From Halobellus captivus (lineage in GTDB: Archaea; Halobacteriota; Halobacteria; Halobacteriales; Haloferacaceae): a stretch of 64,000 nt of DNA. The notes beneath the pieces are model-generated. The model ran no database searches and was not told the DNA's origin. It was given only the letters and a program-made list of their open reading frames with translations. Of the stretch, positions 26,212-35,273 are shown in pieces. Numbering within the stretch: the stretch's first letter is position 1; each line of letters opens with the position of its first letter. A program made the translations under genes and the position numbers. Location of the stretch: assembly GCF_003697845.1 (NCBI RefSeq), contig NZ_RDQE01000003.1, positions 266,464 through 330,463 on the forward strand, given 5' to 3'.

Positions 26212-28158
26212 CTACCCGTCGATGAAGTCGGGTTCGACGCGTTTCTCCTCGTACTCCTCGACCAGGTGGTCGACGAAGTCGTCGAGGTCGACGTCGCCGC
26301 GCTGGTTCTCGAAGCGGTCGCGAACGGAGACGGTGCCCGCCTCCTGCTCGTCGTCGCCGACGATCACCATGTACGGGAGCCGGTCGTCGTGTCCCTGCCG
26401 GATCTTGCGGCCGACCGTCCAGTCGCGGTCCTCGACCTGGACGCGGATCCCCGCGTCCGCGAGCGCGTTCTTCACGCGGTGGGCGTACCCCAGCGTCTCG
26501 TCCGAGACGGGGAGGATCCGGACCTGTTCGGGTGCGAGCCACAGCGGGAAGTCCCCGTCGAAGTGCTCGATGAGCACCATGAAGAAGCGCTCGTAGCTCC
26601 CGTAGAGCGCCCGGTGGATCATCACCGGACGGTGTTCCTCGTTGTCCTCGCCGGTGTAGGTCAGCCCGAAGCGCTCGGGCATGTTGAAGTCGAGCTGGAC
26701 CGTCGGGCCGTCCCAAACGCGGCCGAGCGCGTCCTCGAAGCCGAAGTCGATCTTCGGGCCGTAGAAGGCTCCGTCGCCGGGCTCGACGTCGTAGTCGTAG
26801 CCGCCGGACTCGAGCACGTCACGCAGTTGCTCCTCGGCGGACTCCCAGATCTCGTCGCCGCCGACCGACTTCTCCGGGCGGGTCGCGAGCGCGACCTCGA
26901 CCTCGAGGTCGAGCGTCTCGACGACCTCGAAGATCATCCCGATGACGGACTCGATCTCCGCGCGGATCTGGTCGGGCCGGACGAACAGGTGGCCGTCGTC
27001 GATGGTGAACGACCAGACCCGGGAGAGACCCGAGAGCTCGCCGCGCTGCTCCTTCCGGTACACCTTCCCGTTCTCGAAGTACCGCTTCGGCAGGTCGCGG
27101 TACGACCACGACTGCTGGTCGAAGATGGTCGCGTGACCCGGACAGTTCATCGGCTTGAGCCCGTACTCCTCGTCGTTGACGTCGAGGAGGAACATGTCCT
27201 CCTTGTAGTTCTCGTAGTGGCCCGACTTCTTCCACAGCTCCGTTCGGAAGACGTGGGGCGTCTCGACCTCCTCGTAGCCGTTCTCGCGGTTGAGCCCGTT
27301 CGCGAACCCCGAGAGCTCGTTCAGGACGGTCTTGCCCGGCGGGTGGTACAGCGGGAGCCCGGGACCCGTCACCGTCGGGATCGAGAAGAGGTTCATCTCC
27401 TGGCCGATCTTCCGATGGTCACGTTCCTTCGCCCGCTCGCGCATCTCGAGGTGTTCCTCGAGGTCGGACTCGGAGGCGAACGCCGTCCCGTACACCCGAG
27501 TCAGCGTGTCGTTCTCCTCGTCGCCGCGCCAGTACGCCGCCGAGACCTCGAGCAGCGCCGTCGCCCCGATCTCGCCGGTCGACTCCACGTGCGGGCCCTG
27601 ACAGAGGTCCTGCCAGCCGTCCTGGACGTAGAAGGTGACCTCCTCGTCCGCGGCCTCCTCCTCGAGGATCTGGCGTTTGTACTCGTTTTCGGCGTAGATC
27701 TCCATGGCGTCCTCGCGAGGACGGACGACGCGCTCGACGTCGTAGTCGGCCGCGACGATCTCGTCCATCTCCGTCTCGATTGCCGCGAGGTCGTCCTCGT
27801 CGAGGTCGACGTCGGACACGTCGTAGTAGAAGCCCTCGTCGGTCGGCGGGCCGATCGTGAGCGTCGCCTCGGGGTGGAGCCGCTGGAGCGCCTGCGCGAA
27901 GACGTGTGCGGCCGTGTGGCGCAGGACCGTCAGGTACTCGTCGGATCCCTCGGTGACGATCTCGATCCGGTCGCCGTCCCCGACCTCGGCGTACTTCTCG
28001 ACGAGTTCGCCGTCGATCTTTCCGGCGACCGTGTCGCTACCGAGTCCGGGACCGATCTCGTAGGCGACGTCCTCCACCGTCGATCCGGCCGGTACGGAGA
28101 GCTCTGACCCGTCCGGGAGGACGACCGTCACGTCGGCCTGCGCGTCCGTCTCGCTCAT
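26212..28158 (-). CDS. thrS: threonine--tRNA ligase
   Basis: A 648-residue class II synthetase. It has a TGS domain at the N-terminus ([17 protein letters not shown]), an editing/SAD domain with [11 protein letters not shown] supplying HxxxH zinc-like residues, a catalytic core ([24 protein letters not shown] with the cysteine of the zinc site) and an anticodon-binding domain ([15 protein letters not shown]). This is the bacterial-type domain layout with a TGS/SAD editing half, not the archaeal type with a DTD-like editing domain. Start at 28158 follows the family; upstream codons are in the shared divergent promoter with the cysteine synthase gene. Confidence 0.95.
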   Translation of the reverse strand: MSETDAQADVTVVLPDGSELSVPAGSTVEDVAYEIGPGLGSDTVAGKIDGELVEKYAEVGDGDRIEIVTEGSDEYLTVLRHTAAHVFAQALQRLHPEATLTIGPPTDEGFYYDVSDVDLDEDDLAAIETEMDEIVAADYDVERVVRPREDAMEIYAENEYKRQILEEEAADEEVTFYVQDGWQDLCQGPHVESTGEIGATALLEVSAAYWRGDEENDTLTRVYGTAFASESDLEEHLEMRERAKERDHRKIGQEMNLFSIPTVTGPGLPLYHPPGKTVLNELSGFANGLNRENGYEEVETPHVFRTELWKKSGHYENYKEDMFLLDVNDEEYGLKPMNCPGHATIFDQQSWSYRDLPKRYFENGKVYRKEQRGELSGLSRVWSFTIDDGHLFVRPDQIRAEIESVIGMIFEVVETLDLEVEVALATRPEKSVGGDEIWESAEEQLRDVLESGGYDYDVEPGDGAFYGPKIDFGFEDALGRVWDGPTVQLDFNMPERFGLTYTGEDNEEHRPVMIHRALYGSYERFFMVLIEHFDGDFPLWLAPEQVRILPVSDETLGYAHRVKNALADAGIRVQVEDRDWTVGRKIRQGHDDRLPYMVIVGDDEQEAGTVSVRDRFENQRGDVDLDDFVDHLVEEYEEKRVEPDFIDG

Positions 28159-28325
28159 ACCCTCGGAAAACCGGACGAGCGGCATAAGTGTTGTTCGATC
28201 CGCGCGGATCGTGTCGTCTGGACCGCTGGACCGCAGGGGAGCGGTACTGCGTGGAATCGTACCGTTCAGGCCCGATCGTCCCGGCGATGGAAACACACAA
28301 ACCGGGCGGCAACCCTTGCCTGTAT

Positions 28326-29306
28326 ATGACCACCCATCGCGAGCCCCTCCCGTCGGTGTTGGAGACGATCGGCGAGACGCCGCTCGTCCGGGTCCACGAC
28401 TCGCCGGACGCGGTGCCGGTGTACGCGAAACTCGAGTCGTTCAACCCCGGCGCGAGCATCAAGGACCGGATCGGGAAGTACATGCTCGAACGCATGCTCG
28501 AGCGCGGGGACCTCGAGCCGGGCGGGACCGTCATCGAGCCGACCGCCGGAAACACCGGGATCGGGATCGCGGTGGCCGCCGAGCAGCTCGGAGTGAACGC
28601 CGTCTTCGTCGTCCCCGAACGCTTCTCGGTGGAGAAACAACAGCTGATGCGGGCGCTCGGCGCGGACGTGATCAACACGCCGACCGACGAGGGGATGGGC
28701 TTCGCCATCGACCGCGCCCGCGAGATCGCGGAGGAACTGGACGACGCCGTCGTCCCTCAACAGTTCTCGAACCCGCTCAACGCGGAGGCACACTACGAGA
28801 CGACCGCTCCGGAGATCGACGACGCCCTCGACGGCGAGGTCGGGGCCGTCGTCGCCGGCTGCGGCACCGCGGGTACCCTCATGGGTACGGCCCGCTACTT
28901 CCGCGAGCGAGATCCCGAGACCCACGTCGTCGCCGTCGAGCCCGCCGGCTCCGCGTACCGCGAGTTCCTCGGCGAGGACGTGGATCACGAGGAGTACAAG
29001 ACGGAGGGGATCGGCACTCACGACATCGAGACGAACGAGCTGTTCGACCCCGACCTCGTCGACGAGATCCACGCGATCCCCGACCGCGAGGTCCACGAGG
29101 AGATGGGTCGGCTCGCCGCGGAGGAGGGCCACCTCGTCGCCTCCTCGGCGGCGGCGAACGCGCTCGCCGCGAAACGGGTCGCCCGCGGCGTCCGCGACGG
29201 TGAGATCGACGTTCCCCACGACGGCGTCGTGACCGTCTTTCCCGACTCCTCGGAACGCTACCTCTCGAAGGGCGTCTATCGCGATTTCGCGGAATGGGAG
29301 GGCTGA
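28326..29306 (+). CDS. cysteine synthase / cystathionine beta-synthase family enzyme
   Basis: A 326-residue fold-type II PLP enzyme. [12 protein letters not shown] opens the domain; [14 protein letters not shown] holds the Schiff-base lysine; [11 protein letters not shown] is the asparagine loop; CGTAGTLMG binds the PLP phosphate; [14 protein letters not shown] closes it. It should make cysteine from O-acetylserine (or a related activated serine) and sulfide. No regulatory CBS domain is attached. An in-frame ATG 39 bp upstream (28287) is possible, but the one used gives the standard N-terminus. Divergent from thrS. Confidence 0.9.
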   Translation: MTTHREPLPSVLETIGETPLVRVHDSPDAVPVYAKLESFNPGASIKDRIGKYMLERMLERGDLEPGGTVIEPTAGNTGIGIAVAAEQLGVNAVFVVPERFSVEKQQLMRALGADVINTPTDEGMGFAIDRAREIAEELDDAVVPQQFSNPLNAEAHYETTAPEIDDALDGEVGAVVAGCGTAGTLMGTARYFRERDPETHVVAVEPAGSAYREFLGEDVDHEEYKTEGIGTHDIETNELFDPDLVDEIHAIPDREVHEEMGRLAAEEGHLVASSAAANALAAKRVARGVRDGEIDVPHDGVVTVFPDSSERYLSKGVYRDFAEWEG

Positions 29307-29373
29307 CGCCTCCGTCCGTCGGCAACGCTCACGGGACGACGTCCGACGTCCGGCGTCCGATCCGGATCCGACG

Positions 29374-29796
29374 TCACCCGAGCAGCCGACCGTGTTCGAC
29401 CTTCATACATCGGTCCTGGATCACGTCGATCCCCTCGGCCTCCGCGGCGGCGGCCGCCTCGTCGTGGCTGATCCCGAGCTGGAGCCACGCGATCCCCGCG
29501 TCGCCCCGTTCGGCGTGTCGATCGCGCACCGCCTCGAGGATCTCCGGTACCTCCTCGCTCGGTCGGAACACGTTCACCACGTCCACCTCCTCGTCCACGT
29601 CGGCGAGCTCGTCGTAGGCGGGCTCGCCGAGCACCTCGTCGGCGAACGGGTTCACCGGGATCACCCGGTAGCCGTGTCGCTGGAGGTACGCCGGGATCCT
29701 GTGGGCGGCCTTCTCCTCGTTCGTCGAACAGCCGACCACGGCGATCGTCTCGGTCGAGAGCGCGCGTTCAAGTCCCGCATCGTCGGTGATGGGCAT
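29374..29796 (-). CDS. CoA-binding domain protein (YccU-like)
   Basis: A 140-residue single-domain protein. It has the Rossmann start TIAVVGCSTNEEKAAHRIPAYLQ, then GYRVIPVNPFADEVLGEPAY, then DVVNVFRPSEEVPEI, and ends with DRCMKVEHGRLLG. This is the complete CoA_binding_2 pattern, in which the conserved cysteine and MKVEH motif line the nucleotide pocket. Its physiological role is not settled. It is the last core-like gene before the palindrome that opens the accessory region. Confidence 0.9.
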   Translation of the reverse strand: MPITDDAGLERALSTETIAVVGCSTNEEKAAHRIPAYLQRHGYRVIPVNPFADEVLGEPAYDELADVDEEVDVVNVFRPSEEVPEILEAVRDRHAERGDAGIAWLQLGISHDEAAAAAEAEGIDVIQDRCMKVEHGRLLG

Positions 29797-29843
29797 GTTC
29801 GAACGTCGGCCGGCAAAGGTGGTAAATCTTGGTGGGCTCAGGC

Positions 29844-29930
29844 GGTCGCGTAAAGTTAGAGAATGAGGCGTTCGACTTCAGAGTGTCTATGACCGAAATC
29901 GAACGCCTCATTCTCTAACTTTACGCGACC
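29844..29930. repeat. 87-bp perfect-armed palindrome at the core/accessory junction
   Basis: Two 32-bp arms (29844-29875 and 29899-29930) are exact reverse complements around a 23-bp centre. The left arm begins GGTCGCGTAAAG and contains GAGAATGAGGCGTTCGA. It is too long and symmetric for a terminator and looks like a MITE or fused insertion-sequence ends. It provides the last codons and stop of the CPBP gene, so it inserted into or recombined with that gene. Base composition changes from here on. Confidence 0.75.
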
Positions 29931-30644
29931 CACCCATCCGTGCAAGAGAATAATGCCGATGATACTGCGTGCCGTGTGATTGTACACCCAGGTGAAGATA
30001 ACCGATAATGCGACGACGCCGATATTGAACAGCCAGAAGCCGACTGTCAAGAAGCCAACCACCTCGTAATGAAACGATCCCCTAATAAAGAACAGTGGGA
30101 GGTGCCAGGCTGCCCACACGACACCCAGGAGTAAACTTGCGTTCAGCGCTGACCAATCCATCTGAAGCCGATCTAACGCGTAGCCTCGCCAGCCGAGTTC
30201 TTCGAGAAGGGGCGGAAGCGTCGAAATGAATAGCGTTGGCAGCGTCGGGAGAGGGAATCCGGTTACCGCTTCGCCAAATTCGACACCAGGCCCCCCGAGG
30301 AGAATATCCGCGATTGCGGCGACGATTGTGACGCCGACGGGAACCGCCAGAATGACGAGAAACCACCGCACGCCGACGCGACGAACTTGTTTGACGCGAT
30401 TCCAGAAATCGACCCGTCCACGCTCGCCATAGACGAGATACACCAACGCGATCCCTGCGACTGCGGGACCGGCGAGTCCAACTAGCAGAAGGACGGTCCC
30501 GATGGCAGTGTCAAAACTCACATCAAGGGCTATCGCCGACACCCAGAACCCCCACGTTATCGCGTACGTCGCAGCGAAATACACCCACGGACTTCCCAAC
30601 CGCGGACGATGCGCCTCGGTCGTTGACTGCTCGAATCCTATCAT
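29856..30644 (-). CDS. CPBP intramembrane metalloprotease, C-terminus replaced
   Basis: A 262-residue membrane protein of the CPBP (Abi/Rce1-like) family. About seven helices; motif 1 LLEELGWRGYAL (EExxxR, near residue 147), motif 2 WAAWHLPLFF with its histidine, and the start of motif 3 in IGIILLHGWV. Normally the last motif is HxxxN followed by a further helix. Here, three residues after the histidine (HGWV), the frame enters the palindromic repeat and ends with about 22 foreign residues. The active-site asparagine is thus lost or replaced by glycine, so activity is doubtful. Protease members process prenylated proteins or peptides; a substrate is unknown. Confidence 0.82.
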   Translation of the reverse strand: MIGFEQSTTEAHRPRLGSPWVYFAATYAITWGFWVSAIALDVSFDTAIGTVLLLVGLAGPAVAGIALVYLVYGERGRVDFWNRVKQVRRVGVRWFLVILAVPVGVTIVAAIADILLGGPGVEFGEAVTGFPLPTLPTLFISTLPPLLEELGWRGYALDRLQMDWSALNASLLLGVVWAAWHLPLFFIRGSFHYEVVGFLTVGFWLFNIGVVALSVIFTWVYNHTARSIIGIILLHGWVGRVKLENEAFDFGHRHSEVERLIL

Positions 30645-30726
30645 ATCCAGTTAATGTTCAAGGGAAGCAAACATAAATATGACAGTCAGTAGCATGGGTC
30701 CAGTTGGGGTGGCTTGGCGGTCGATT

Positions 30727-31548
30727 TCACGGAAATCGGACGCTCCGACGAAGGTTGTAGACGGTGGCTTTCAGCAGCATTTCACGAAACTCTAGCCACC
30801 AGCTTCGCGCACGCACGGAGGAGCCGAGCGTGCGCTTAATCGAGGAGAAGACGGTCTCAGACATGGATCGTTGGTGGTACCGATCACCGTCCATGCGGGC
30901 GTTGTGGGCGTGATCGAGCGGATTCATGATCCGGTGTTTGATCAGCGGTCTGATGCCGTTTTCACGGAGTTCGTCGCGGAAGGCTTTCGCGTCGTAACCG
31001 CGATCAGCGGCGAGACTCCGCAGGTCGCCCGCATTGCGCCGGGCGACCTGCGGGCCGATCTTCGCGTCGTGTTTCTTCGAGGTGGTCGAGTGGATGTCGG
31101 TGATGTACAGCGTTTCGACATCCACGAGAGCAGTGACTTTCAGCGCTCGAACGCGGTAGTTAGTGCGGTTGGCGTAGTGTCGGCTGGGCTGATCGCGGTC
31201 AAAGCCGGTCGAATCGATGGCGGCGTGGCCAGTGCGTTTCTCGGCTGACACGCCGAGAAACGCACGCCACGTCTTCGTCGGAATTCGCTCGAACCAGTTG
31301 CGTAACACCGTGTAATGAGGAAGCCGCGTGAGACCGATCTCGTCGAGTACGCCGGGCATTTCAGAGAGCAAATCCACCGCGACGCGGTAGGATTTGCCCA
31401 GCTCGATGCGAAGTGCATGCACGGTGAGCATCGCCCACTCAGCGAACCCGCCTCCCCCGCTGAGGTCGGCGGGTTCGTCCGGATTAGCGACAACTGCTTT
31501 AGCCTTAGCCACCGTAACACGAGTGAAGAGACGGATTTCGGATGTCAC
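30727..31548 (-). mobile_element. IS5-family transposase
   Basis: A 273-residue DDE transposase of the haloarchaeal IS5 type. Acidic triad candidates: AAIDSTGFD, then AADRGYDAKAF, then SETVFSSIKRTLG. The N-terminal GGGGFAEWAMLTVHALRIE and the YRVAVDLLSEMPGV region are typical. The start is GTG at 31548. The frame is complete, so the protein may be active, but I could not find matched terminal inverted repeats or a target-site duplication in the flanks. A hairpin (31525-31536 / 31553-31564) covers the start codon and could restrain expression. Confidence 0.85.
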
Positions 31549-31605
31549 ACCGATCCGTCTCTTCGCTTTCTACCCAGATAACGCAGTCGTCGCCGTCACG
31601 TCTAG

Positions 31606-31776
31606 CGAAACTACAGAGCCCAAAAATCCGATGTTGTCGCCGTCTTGCGTTCAACACGGCAAGGCATCTCAAAAGATCGCCTCACACAGTATCTTCGAGC
31701 GTTCCAACTCAGACGAGAACTTTACCGCAAACCCGGACGAGAAGCGCTCAAACACGCCGTTAAAACCACACTCTGA
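31606..31776 (+). pseudogene. C-terminal fragment of an unknown helical protein
   Basis: An open stretch of 56 residues with no start codon, directly behind an in-frame TAG. It contains SDVVAVLRSTRQGISKDRL and ends KHAVKTTL. The regular helical pattern and the stop suggest the tail of a displaced gene whose 5' part was lost when the adjacent IS5 element arrived. From here to 31949 nothing else gene-like is seen. Confidence 0.35.
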
Positions 31777-31949
31777 AATCAACAATGTGCTACACAAGAG
31801 CGTACATGGATACATACGGTCCCCTCTCTTTAGCGAATTTCCCCTTCGATCATACTGGTATCGTGGGGCTCAAACTTTAGATTCAAAGTGGCATCTGCGG
31901 CCGCAACCAAGCAGATTTCGAATCCACCAGGTGTCTGTGTCGAGGAGGC

Positions 31950-32345
31950 TCACGTATCGTTATGGCGCTCTCTGTACGTCTTAGCCGCTAAAAAGACATA
32001 GAGTACGCCGATAGCCCGAATGCCAGAGCGGAATCGCTCGTTCCATTCTATCGACTCCGGTCGCTCGTACAGGAACGCGGTGGCAAATTTACGATACAGA
32101 TCGGGGAACAGGAACACGACAGCGCCGAACACGCCGGTGAGATTCATCAGCCACGCATACGCCCGGCCGGCAAAGAGGGAAATCGCAGCTATCAGAACAC
32201 CCTCCGACCGGATTGCTTGACGGACCCACCCTCTCACCGTTCCCTCCCCCGGATTCGAAATCGCGAGTTTCTCGAAGAGGTCGACGATCTCGTCCGGGAA
32301 CAGCGCTGAAACAGCGCCGAGGACACCCATGACTGTTCGAATCAT
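31950..32345 (-). CDS. small membrane protein of unknown function
   Basis: A 131-residue protein (MIRTVMGVLGAVSALFPDEI start). Three or four hydrophobic stretches: residues 1-17, 50-80 (GVLIAAISLFAGRAYAWLM) and 110-122 (AIGVLYVFLAAKTY). The repeated theme FPDxIVDLFEKLAISNP / FPDLYRKFATAFLYE suggests an internal duplication of helix plus amphipathic segment. No family recognised with certainty. Start at 32345 chosen because the longer form adds a second hydrophobic segment preceded by no promoter. Confidence 0.6.
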   Translation of the reverse strand: MIRTVMGVLGAVSALFPDEIVDLFEKLAISNPGEGTVRGWVRQAIRSEGVLIAAISLFAGRAYAWLMNLTGVFGAVVFLFPDLYRKFATAFLYERPESIEWNERFRSGIRAIGVLYVFLAAKTYRERHNDT

Positions 32346-32574
32346 ACCGTATGGTACGACTGATACGAATATAATTCCCGCTGCGAACCTGCACAATCGA
32401 GAACGGAGGGACTCCGAACAGTAGCGGCTTCGAACCGGGCACGACGCGTAGTATCCCTATTCGAATGGACATCCCGAATACTCAGGGATTCGGGGCATAC
32501 AGGGCGTAGAGGATAGACAGCATCCCAGCTGCGGTGACGAGTGCTGCGACGAATCCCGCCTCGAAGATCGACAC

Positions 32575-32874
32575 CTAGAAGAATTCGAAGAGTACGCCTT
32601 CGAGGAGCTCCATCCAAAGGAGTCCCCAGAGCTCCATCGCTCCGCCAAAGAGGCCCCAGCCGCTCCCACCCATCATCCCGCTGCCGTAGCTCCGGCCGCC
32701 GTGGGCAGCGGCCGTTCCCGTCGCCGCAACCAACAGCGGGACGGCAAGTAGCGCGAGTACCTGGACGAAGCTCGTGACCGTGAGCCCCATGATGATTGCC
32801 CACGCCGCCGTCCACAGGAAGCCGACACCGATGCGGAGCGCTTCGAAGATCCCCTCAATCATCGTCGCCACCAT
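32575..32874 (-). pseudogene. chimeric ORF: permease N-terminus joined to a SHOCT-type N-terminus
   Basis: Residues 1-37 (VATMIEGIFEALRIGVGFLW and on to TSFVQV) match the first helix of the haloarchaeal DUF318-type permease. The next 60 (LALLAVPLLVAATGTAAAHG, then a GSGMMGGSGWGLFGG run) match the signal and glycine/methionine-rich start of haloarchaeal SHOCT-domain proteins, which normally continue with LLWMGLLL and a SHOCT motif. Neither parent is complete. The frame stops at TAG (32575) and stays open for another 30 residues (to 32482) ending YALYAPNP. I read it as a fusion of two gene fragments by recombination. Confidence 0.55.
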
Positions 32875-33055
32875 AGGTATCATTTCGAAGGGATCATCTT
32901 TTGCATTTTTCCTTCAAATATTTCGGCTCAGAGCCGTAGTAAGTAGGAATTCAAAGGAAATCCGGTGGGCAGAAGGCGTAGATCAAAGGCACAACCGCAA
33001 TGAATAGTCAGTGCGTAGTATTACCCGAGACACCAACTCACGGGGGGATCACAAT

Positions 33056-33427
33056 ATGCCTACAAAAACAGACGATACACGACTTGTCACACTCCTACTC
33101 GTTATCATCGGTGCCGTATTCATCTTCCCAATGTTCTTCATGGGATTCGGGATGATGGGATTCGGACCGATGATGGGCGGAATGTGGGGCGGTGGAATGT
33201 GGAGTGACGCAACGATGCCAGGCTGGATGTTCATTGTTGGCATCGTGATGCAGCTCCTGTTCCTAGCCGCCCTCGCCGGCGGGGGCTACCTCATTTACAG
33301 AGCAGTAGCGGGACGAGAGAGTGACTCCGACCAAGCGGTAGAGGAACTCCGACTCGCATATGCTCGTGGTGAGCTGACGGACGAGGAGTACGAACAGCGG
33401 AAAGACGCACTCAAACGAGATGCCTGA
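33056..33427 (+). CDS. SHOCT-domain membrane protein
   Basis: A 123-residue protein. Two transmembrane segments (about 10-32, running into a methionine/glycine-rich MMGFGPMMGGMWGGG loop, and 58-85) are followed by a short cytoplasmic SHOCT motif (AVEELRLAYARGELTDEEYEQRKDAL), which is a known oligomerisation or anchoring module at protein ends. Function unknown. The methionine-rich loop might bind metal, which is speculation. Start at 33056 matches the family N-terminus; AAT-rich sequence upstream may be its promoter. Confidence 0.8.
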   Translation: MPTKTDDTRLVTLLLVIIGAVFIFPMFFMGFGMMGFGPMMGGMWGGGMWSDATMPGWMFIVGIVMQLLFLAALAGGGYLIYRAVAGRESDSDQAVEELRLAYARGELTDEEYEQRKDALKRDA

Positions 33428-33441
33428 ATCCACCCCACGGG

Positions 33442-33594
33442 ATGACCACGACTGGAGAAACTAAACGAGCGGCAATGTTTGATAGAAAAGTAGCGATCAT
33501 TACAGACAGATCGACAGAGATCAAGAAGGCGACTGCAGCGAAGTACGTTGAGTACGGTGCCGATATTGCTATAGATCCCTCCGAGAGAATATGA
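33442..33594 (+). pseudogene. N-terminal fragment of a short-chain dehydrogenase
   Basis: Fifty codons. MFDRKVAIITDRSTEIKKAT then AAKYVEYGADIAI is the first beta-alpha-beta unit of an SDR (normally KVAIVTGASSGIGxA...GADVVI), but the glycine-rich loop is replaced (TDRSTEI) and the frame ends after the second strand. It overlaps the 3' end of the convergent ABC permease gene by 26 bp. It is a degenerate remnant. Confidence 0.5.
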
Positions 33595-34354
33595 TCTGGC
33601 CGAGTAGCAACAAACCCAGCAGCGTCACCAGTAGTATTGCCGAGTCTATGAATTCGAACGTCCCATCGATCAAGACCGGTGTTGGTTCGTAATACTGTGT
33701 TGGGCTGAGATATTGTATCCAATCGTATTCATCCGCACCCCCGACGATCGATTCGATAAGATAGAGCACAAAAACGACACCAACGGCGCCCTTCTCGGCA
33801 ACGGACGTACGGTTTACCGCGACGGAGAAGACTCCTCCAATACCAGCACAGACCAATAGATACGGGATCGAGAGCACGTGAGCTAACAGCAGATGAGTCA
33901 GATCAATCGATTCGTCAACGGCCAACACGAGTCCATAAATCGCTACGCCACCCACCGTGTTCACGACAAGGATCGGGAACAAAATCGAGGCGAACTTTTC
34001 GAGAAATAACTGCGATCGTGAGATCGGAAACGACAGAAGGACATCTATTCGTTCCGATTCGATCTCGCTCGCGATGATCCCACCACCCATGTACGCAAAA
34101 TAGAGACCTAAACCAAGTAACCAGACAAAATTGAATATCTGAGCCCCTAGAAAGCCTTCTATCGTGGAGAGCGACTCGATCCCGAACGCATCCACCATCG
34201 CGGGAGGCAGTTCTTCGAACACCTCTTCAGTGTTTACACCCTCCAAGACGGTGAAATACCAGACGATAAACGCCGAATAGAGTGAGATCGCGGCCGTGAG
34301 CACGATGCTCCCACGAATCCGACGTTCCACCTCATATCGAGCGGTCTCACTCAT
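33569..34354 (-). CDS. ABC-2 type transporter permease (module 1)
   Basis: A 261-residue membrane protein with six helices: about 17-37, 74-96, 122-146, 155-178, 183-203 and 235-255. The segment ESERIDVLLSFPISRSQLFLEKF is the hallmark of the ABC-2/NosY-type permease fold, here carrying the coupling helix. The start overlaps the ATPase gene by 8 bp. Likely the membrane part of a transporter or mechanotransmitter with the ATPase (34347) and the anchored Ig-like protein (35270). Confidence 0.85.
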   Translation of the reverse strand: MSETARYEVERRIRGSIVLTAAISLYSAFIVWYFTVLEGVNTEEVFEELPPAMVDAFGIESLSTIEGFLGAQIFNFVWLLGLGLYFAYMGGGIIASEIESERIDVLLSFPISRSQLFLEKFASILFPILVVNTVGGVAIYGLVLAVDESIDLTHLLLAHVLSIPYLLVCAGIGGVFSVAVNRTSVAEKGAVGVVFVLYLIESIVGGADEYDWIQYLSPTQYYEPTPVLIDGTFEFIDSAILLVTLLGLLLLGQIIFSRRDL

Positions 34355-35273
34355 TGTTCGGATTCCACTGATTCGATTTCTCCTCGGTTCTCTCTCCATA
34401 GTAATGAATAAAAACGTCCTCTAAGGGTGGCTCTTTGATGTCGATGTCATGAACGTCATACCTGGCGAGTTCCCGCAAAAGCCGGTTGATTTCACCGGTG
34501 TATATGAACTGAACACCCCCCGGAAACGTGCTTTCGTCGACGACCCCGTCGAGAGCGGAGAGTTGCGGGATCACCTCGTCGGCCGCATGTATGCGAACGC
34601 GCTTCCCGCTCCGAGTCAACAGCGTTTCGACGGCTTCGAGTTCGACGAGCCGACCCTGACGAATGATCCCCACACGATCACAGACACGTCTGACCTCGCT
34701 CAGCACATGCGATGAGAAGAAGATCGTCGTCCCGCGGTCACGCTCGGCTCTGATGAACTCGTTGAACTCCTCTTGTTTGAGTGGATCTAACCCGGATGTA
34801 GGTTCATCCATGATGACGAGTTCCGGATCGTGCATGAACGCCTGAATGAGTCCAAGCATCCGCCGATTTCCGGTCGAGTATTCACGTACCGGCCGTTCGA
34901 TCGGTGGTGTGAATATCTCCAACAATTCGTGTAATCGACTATCACCCTTCATTCCGGCGTGGTATTCGAGTACTCGCTCACCCGTCACCCCGTCATCGAA
35001 GCCGAGATGCGCCGGAAGGTATCCGATCCGTTTCTTTGCCTCGATCAGTGATTTCTCGTCACGGATATCGGCACCGAGGACTCTCGCAGTTCCTCCCGTT
35101 GGCTTTAACAACCCGAGAAGCATTCTGATGGTGGTCGATTTACCCGCCCCGTTCGGTCCCAGGTAGCCGAATATTTCGCCACTCTCGACACGGAATGACA
35201 GCTGATCGTTTGCGATGACGCCCCCATAGTCTTTAGTTAGCCCATCGAGATCGATCTTTGCCATACCGTTCAT
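34347..35273 (-). CDS. ABC transporter ATPase (module 1)
   Basis: A 308-residue ATPase: Walker A GPNGAGKST, Q-loop YLPAHLGF, a variant signature YSTGNRRML in place of LSGGQ, Walker B LVIMDEPTSGLDP, and the H-loop SSHVLSEVRR. The C-terminal domain (about 220-300) ends with the EDVF motif typical of ABC-2 exporters (NatA/CcmA/NosF type). Start at 35273 overlaps the stop of the preceding gene by ATGA; a longer start exists 15 bp upstream. The altered signature motif YSTGN is common in this subfamily and does not imply loss of activity. Confidence 0.88.
   Translation of the reverse strand: MNGMAKIDLDGLTKDYGGVIANDQLSFRVESGEIFGYLGPNGAGKSTTIRMLLGLLKPTGGTARVLGADIRDEKSLIEAKKRIGYLPAHLGFDDGVTGERVLEYHAGMKGDSRLHELLEIFTPPIERPVREYSTGNRRMLGLIQAFMHDPELVIMDEPTSGLDPLKQEEFNEFIRAERDRGTTIFFSSHVLSEVRRVCDRVGIIRQGRLVELEAVETLLTRSGKRVRIHAADEVIPQLSALDGVVDESTFPGGVQFIYTGEINRLLRELARYDVHDIDIKEPPLEDVFIHYYGERTEEKSNQWNPNNE

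Noticed and set aside
26266..28107. 613-codon open frame on the plus strand opposite thrS
   Set aside because: Antisense shadow of a conserved synthetase gene; composition is typical of a GC-rich third-position mirror.
31525..31564. 12-bp inverted repeat at the IS5 transposase start, considered as an IS terminal repeat
   Set aside because: Both arms lie on the same side of the gene and overlap its start codon; no partner exists beyond the 3' end.
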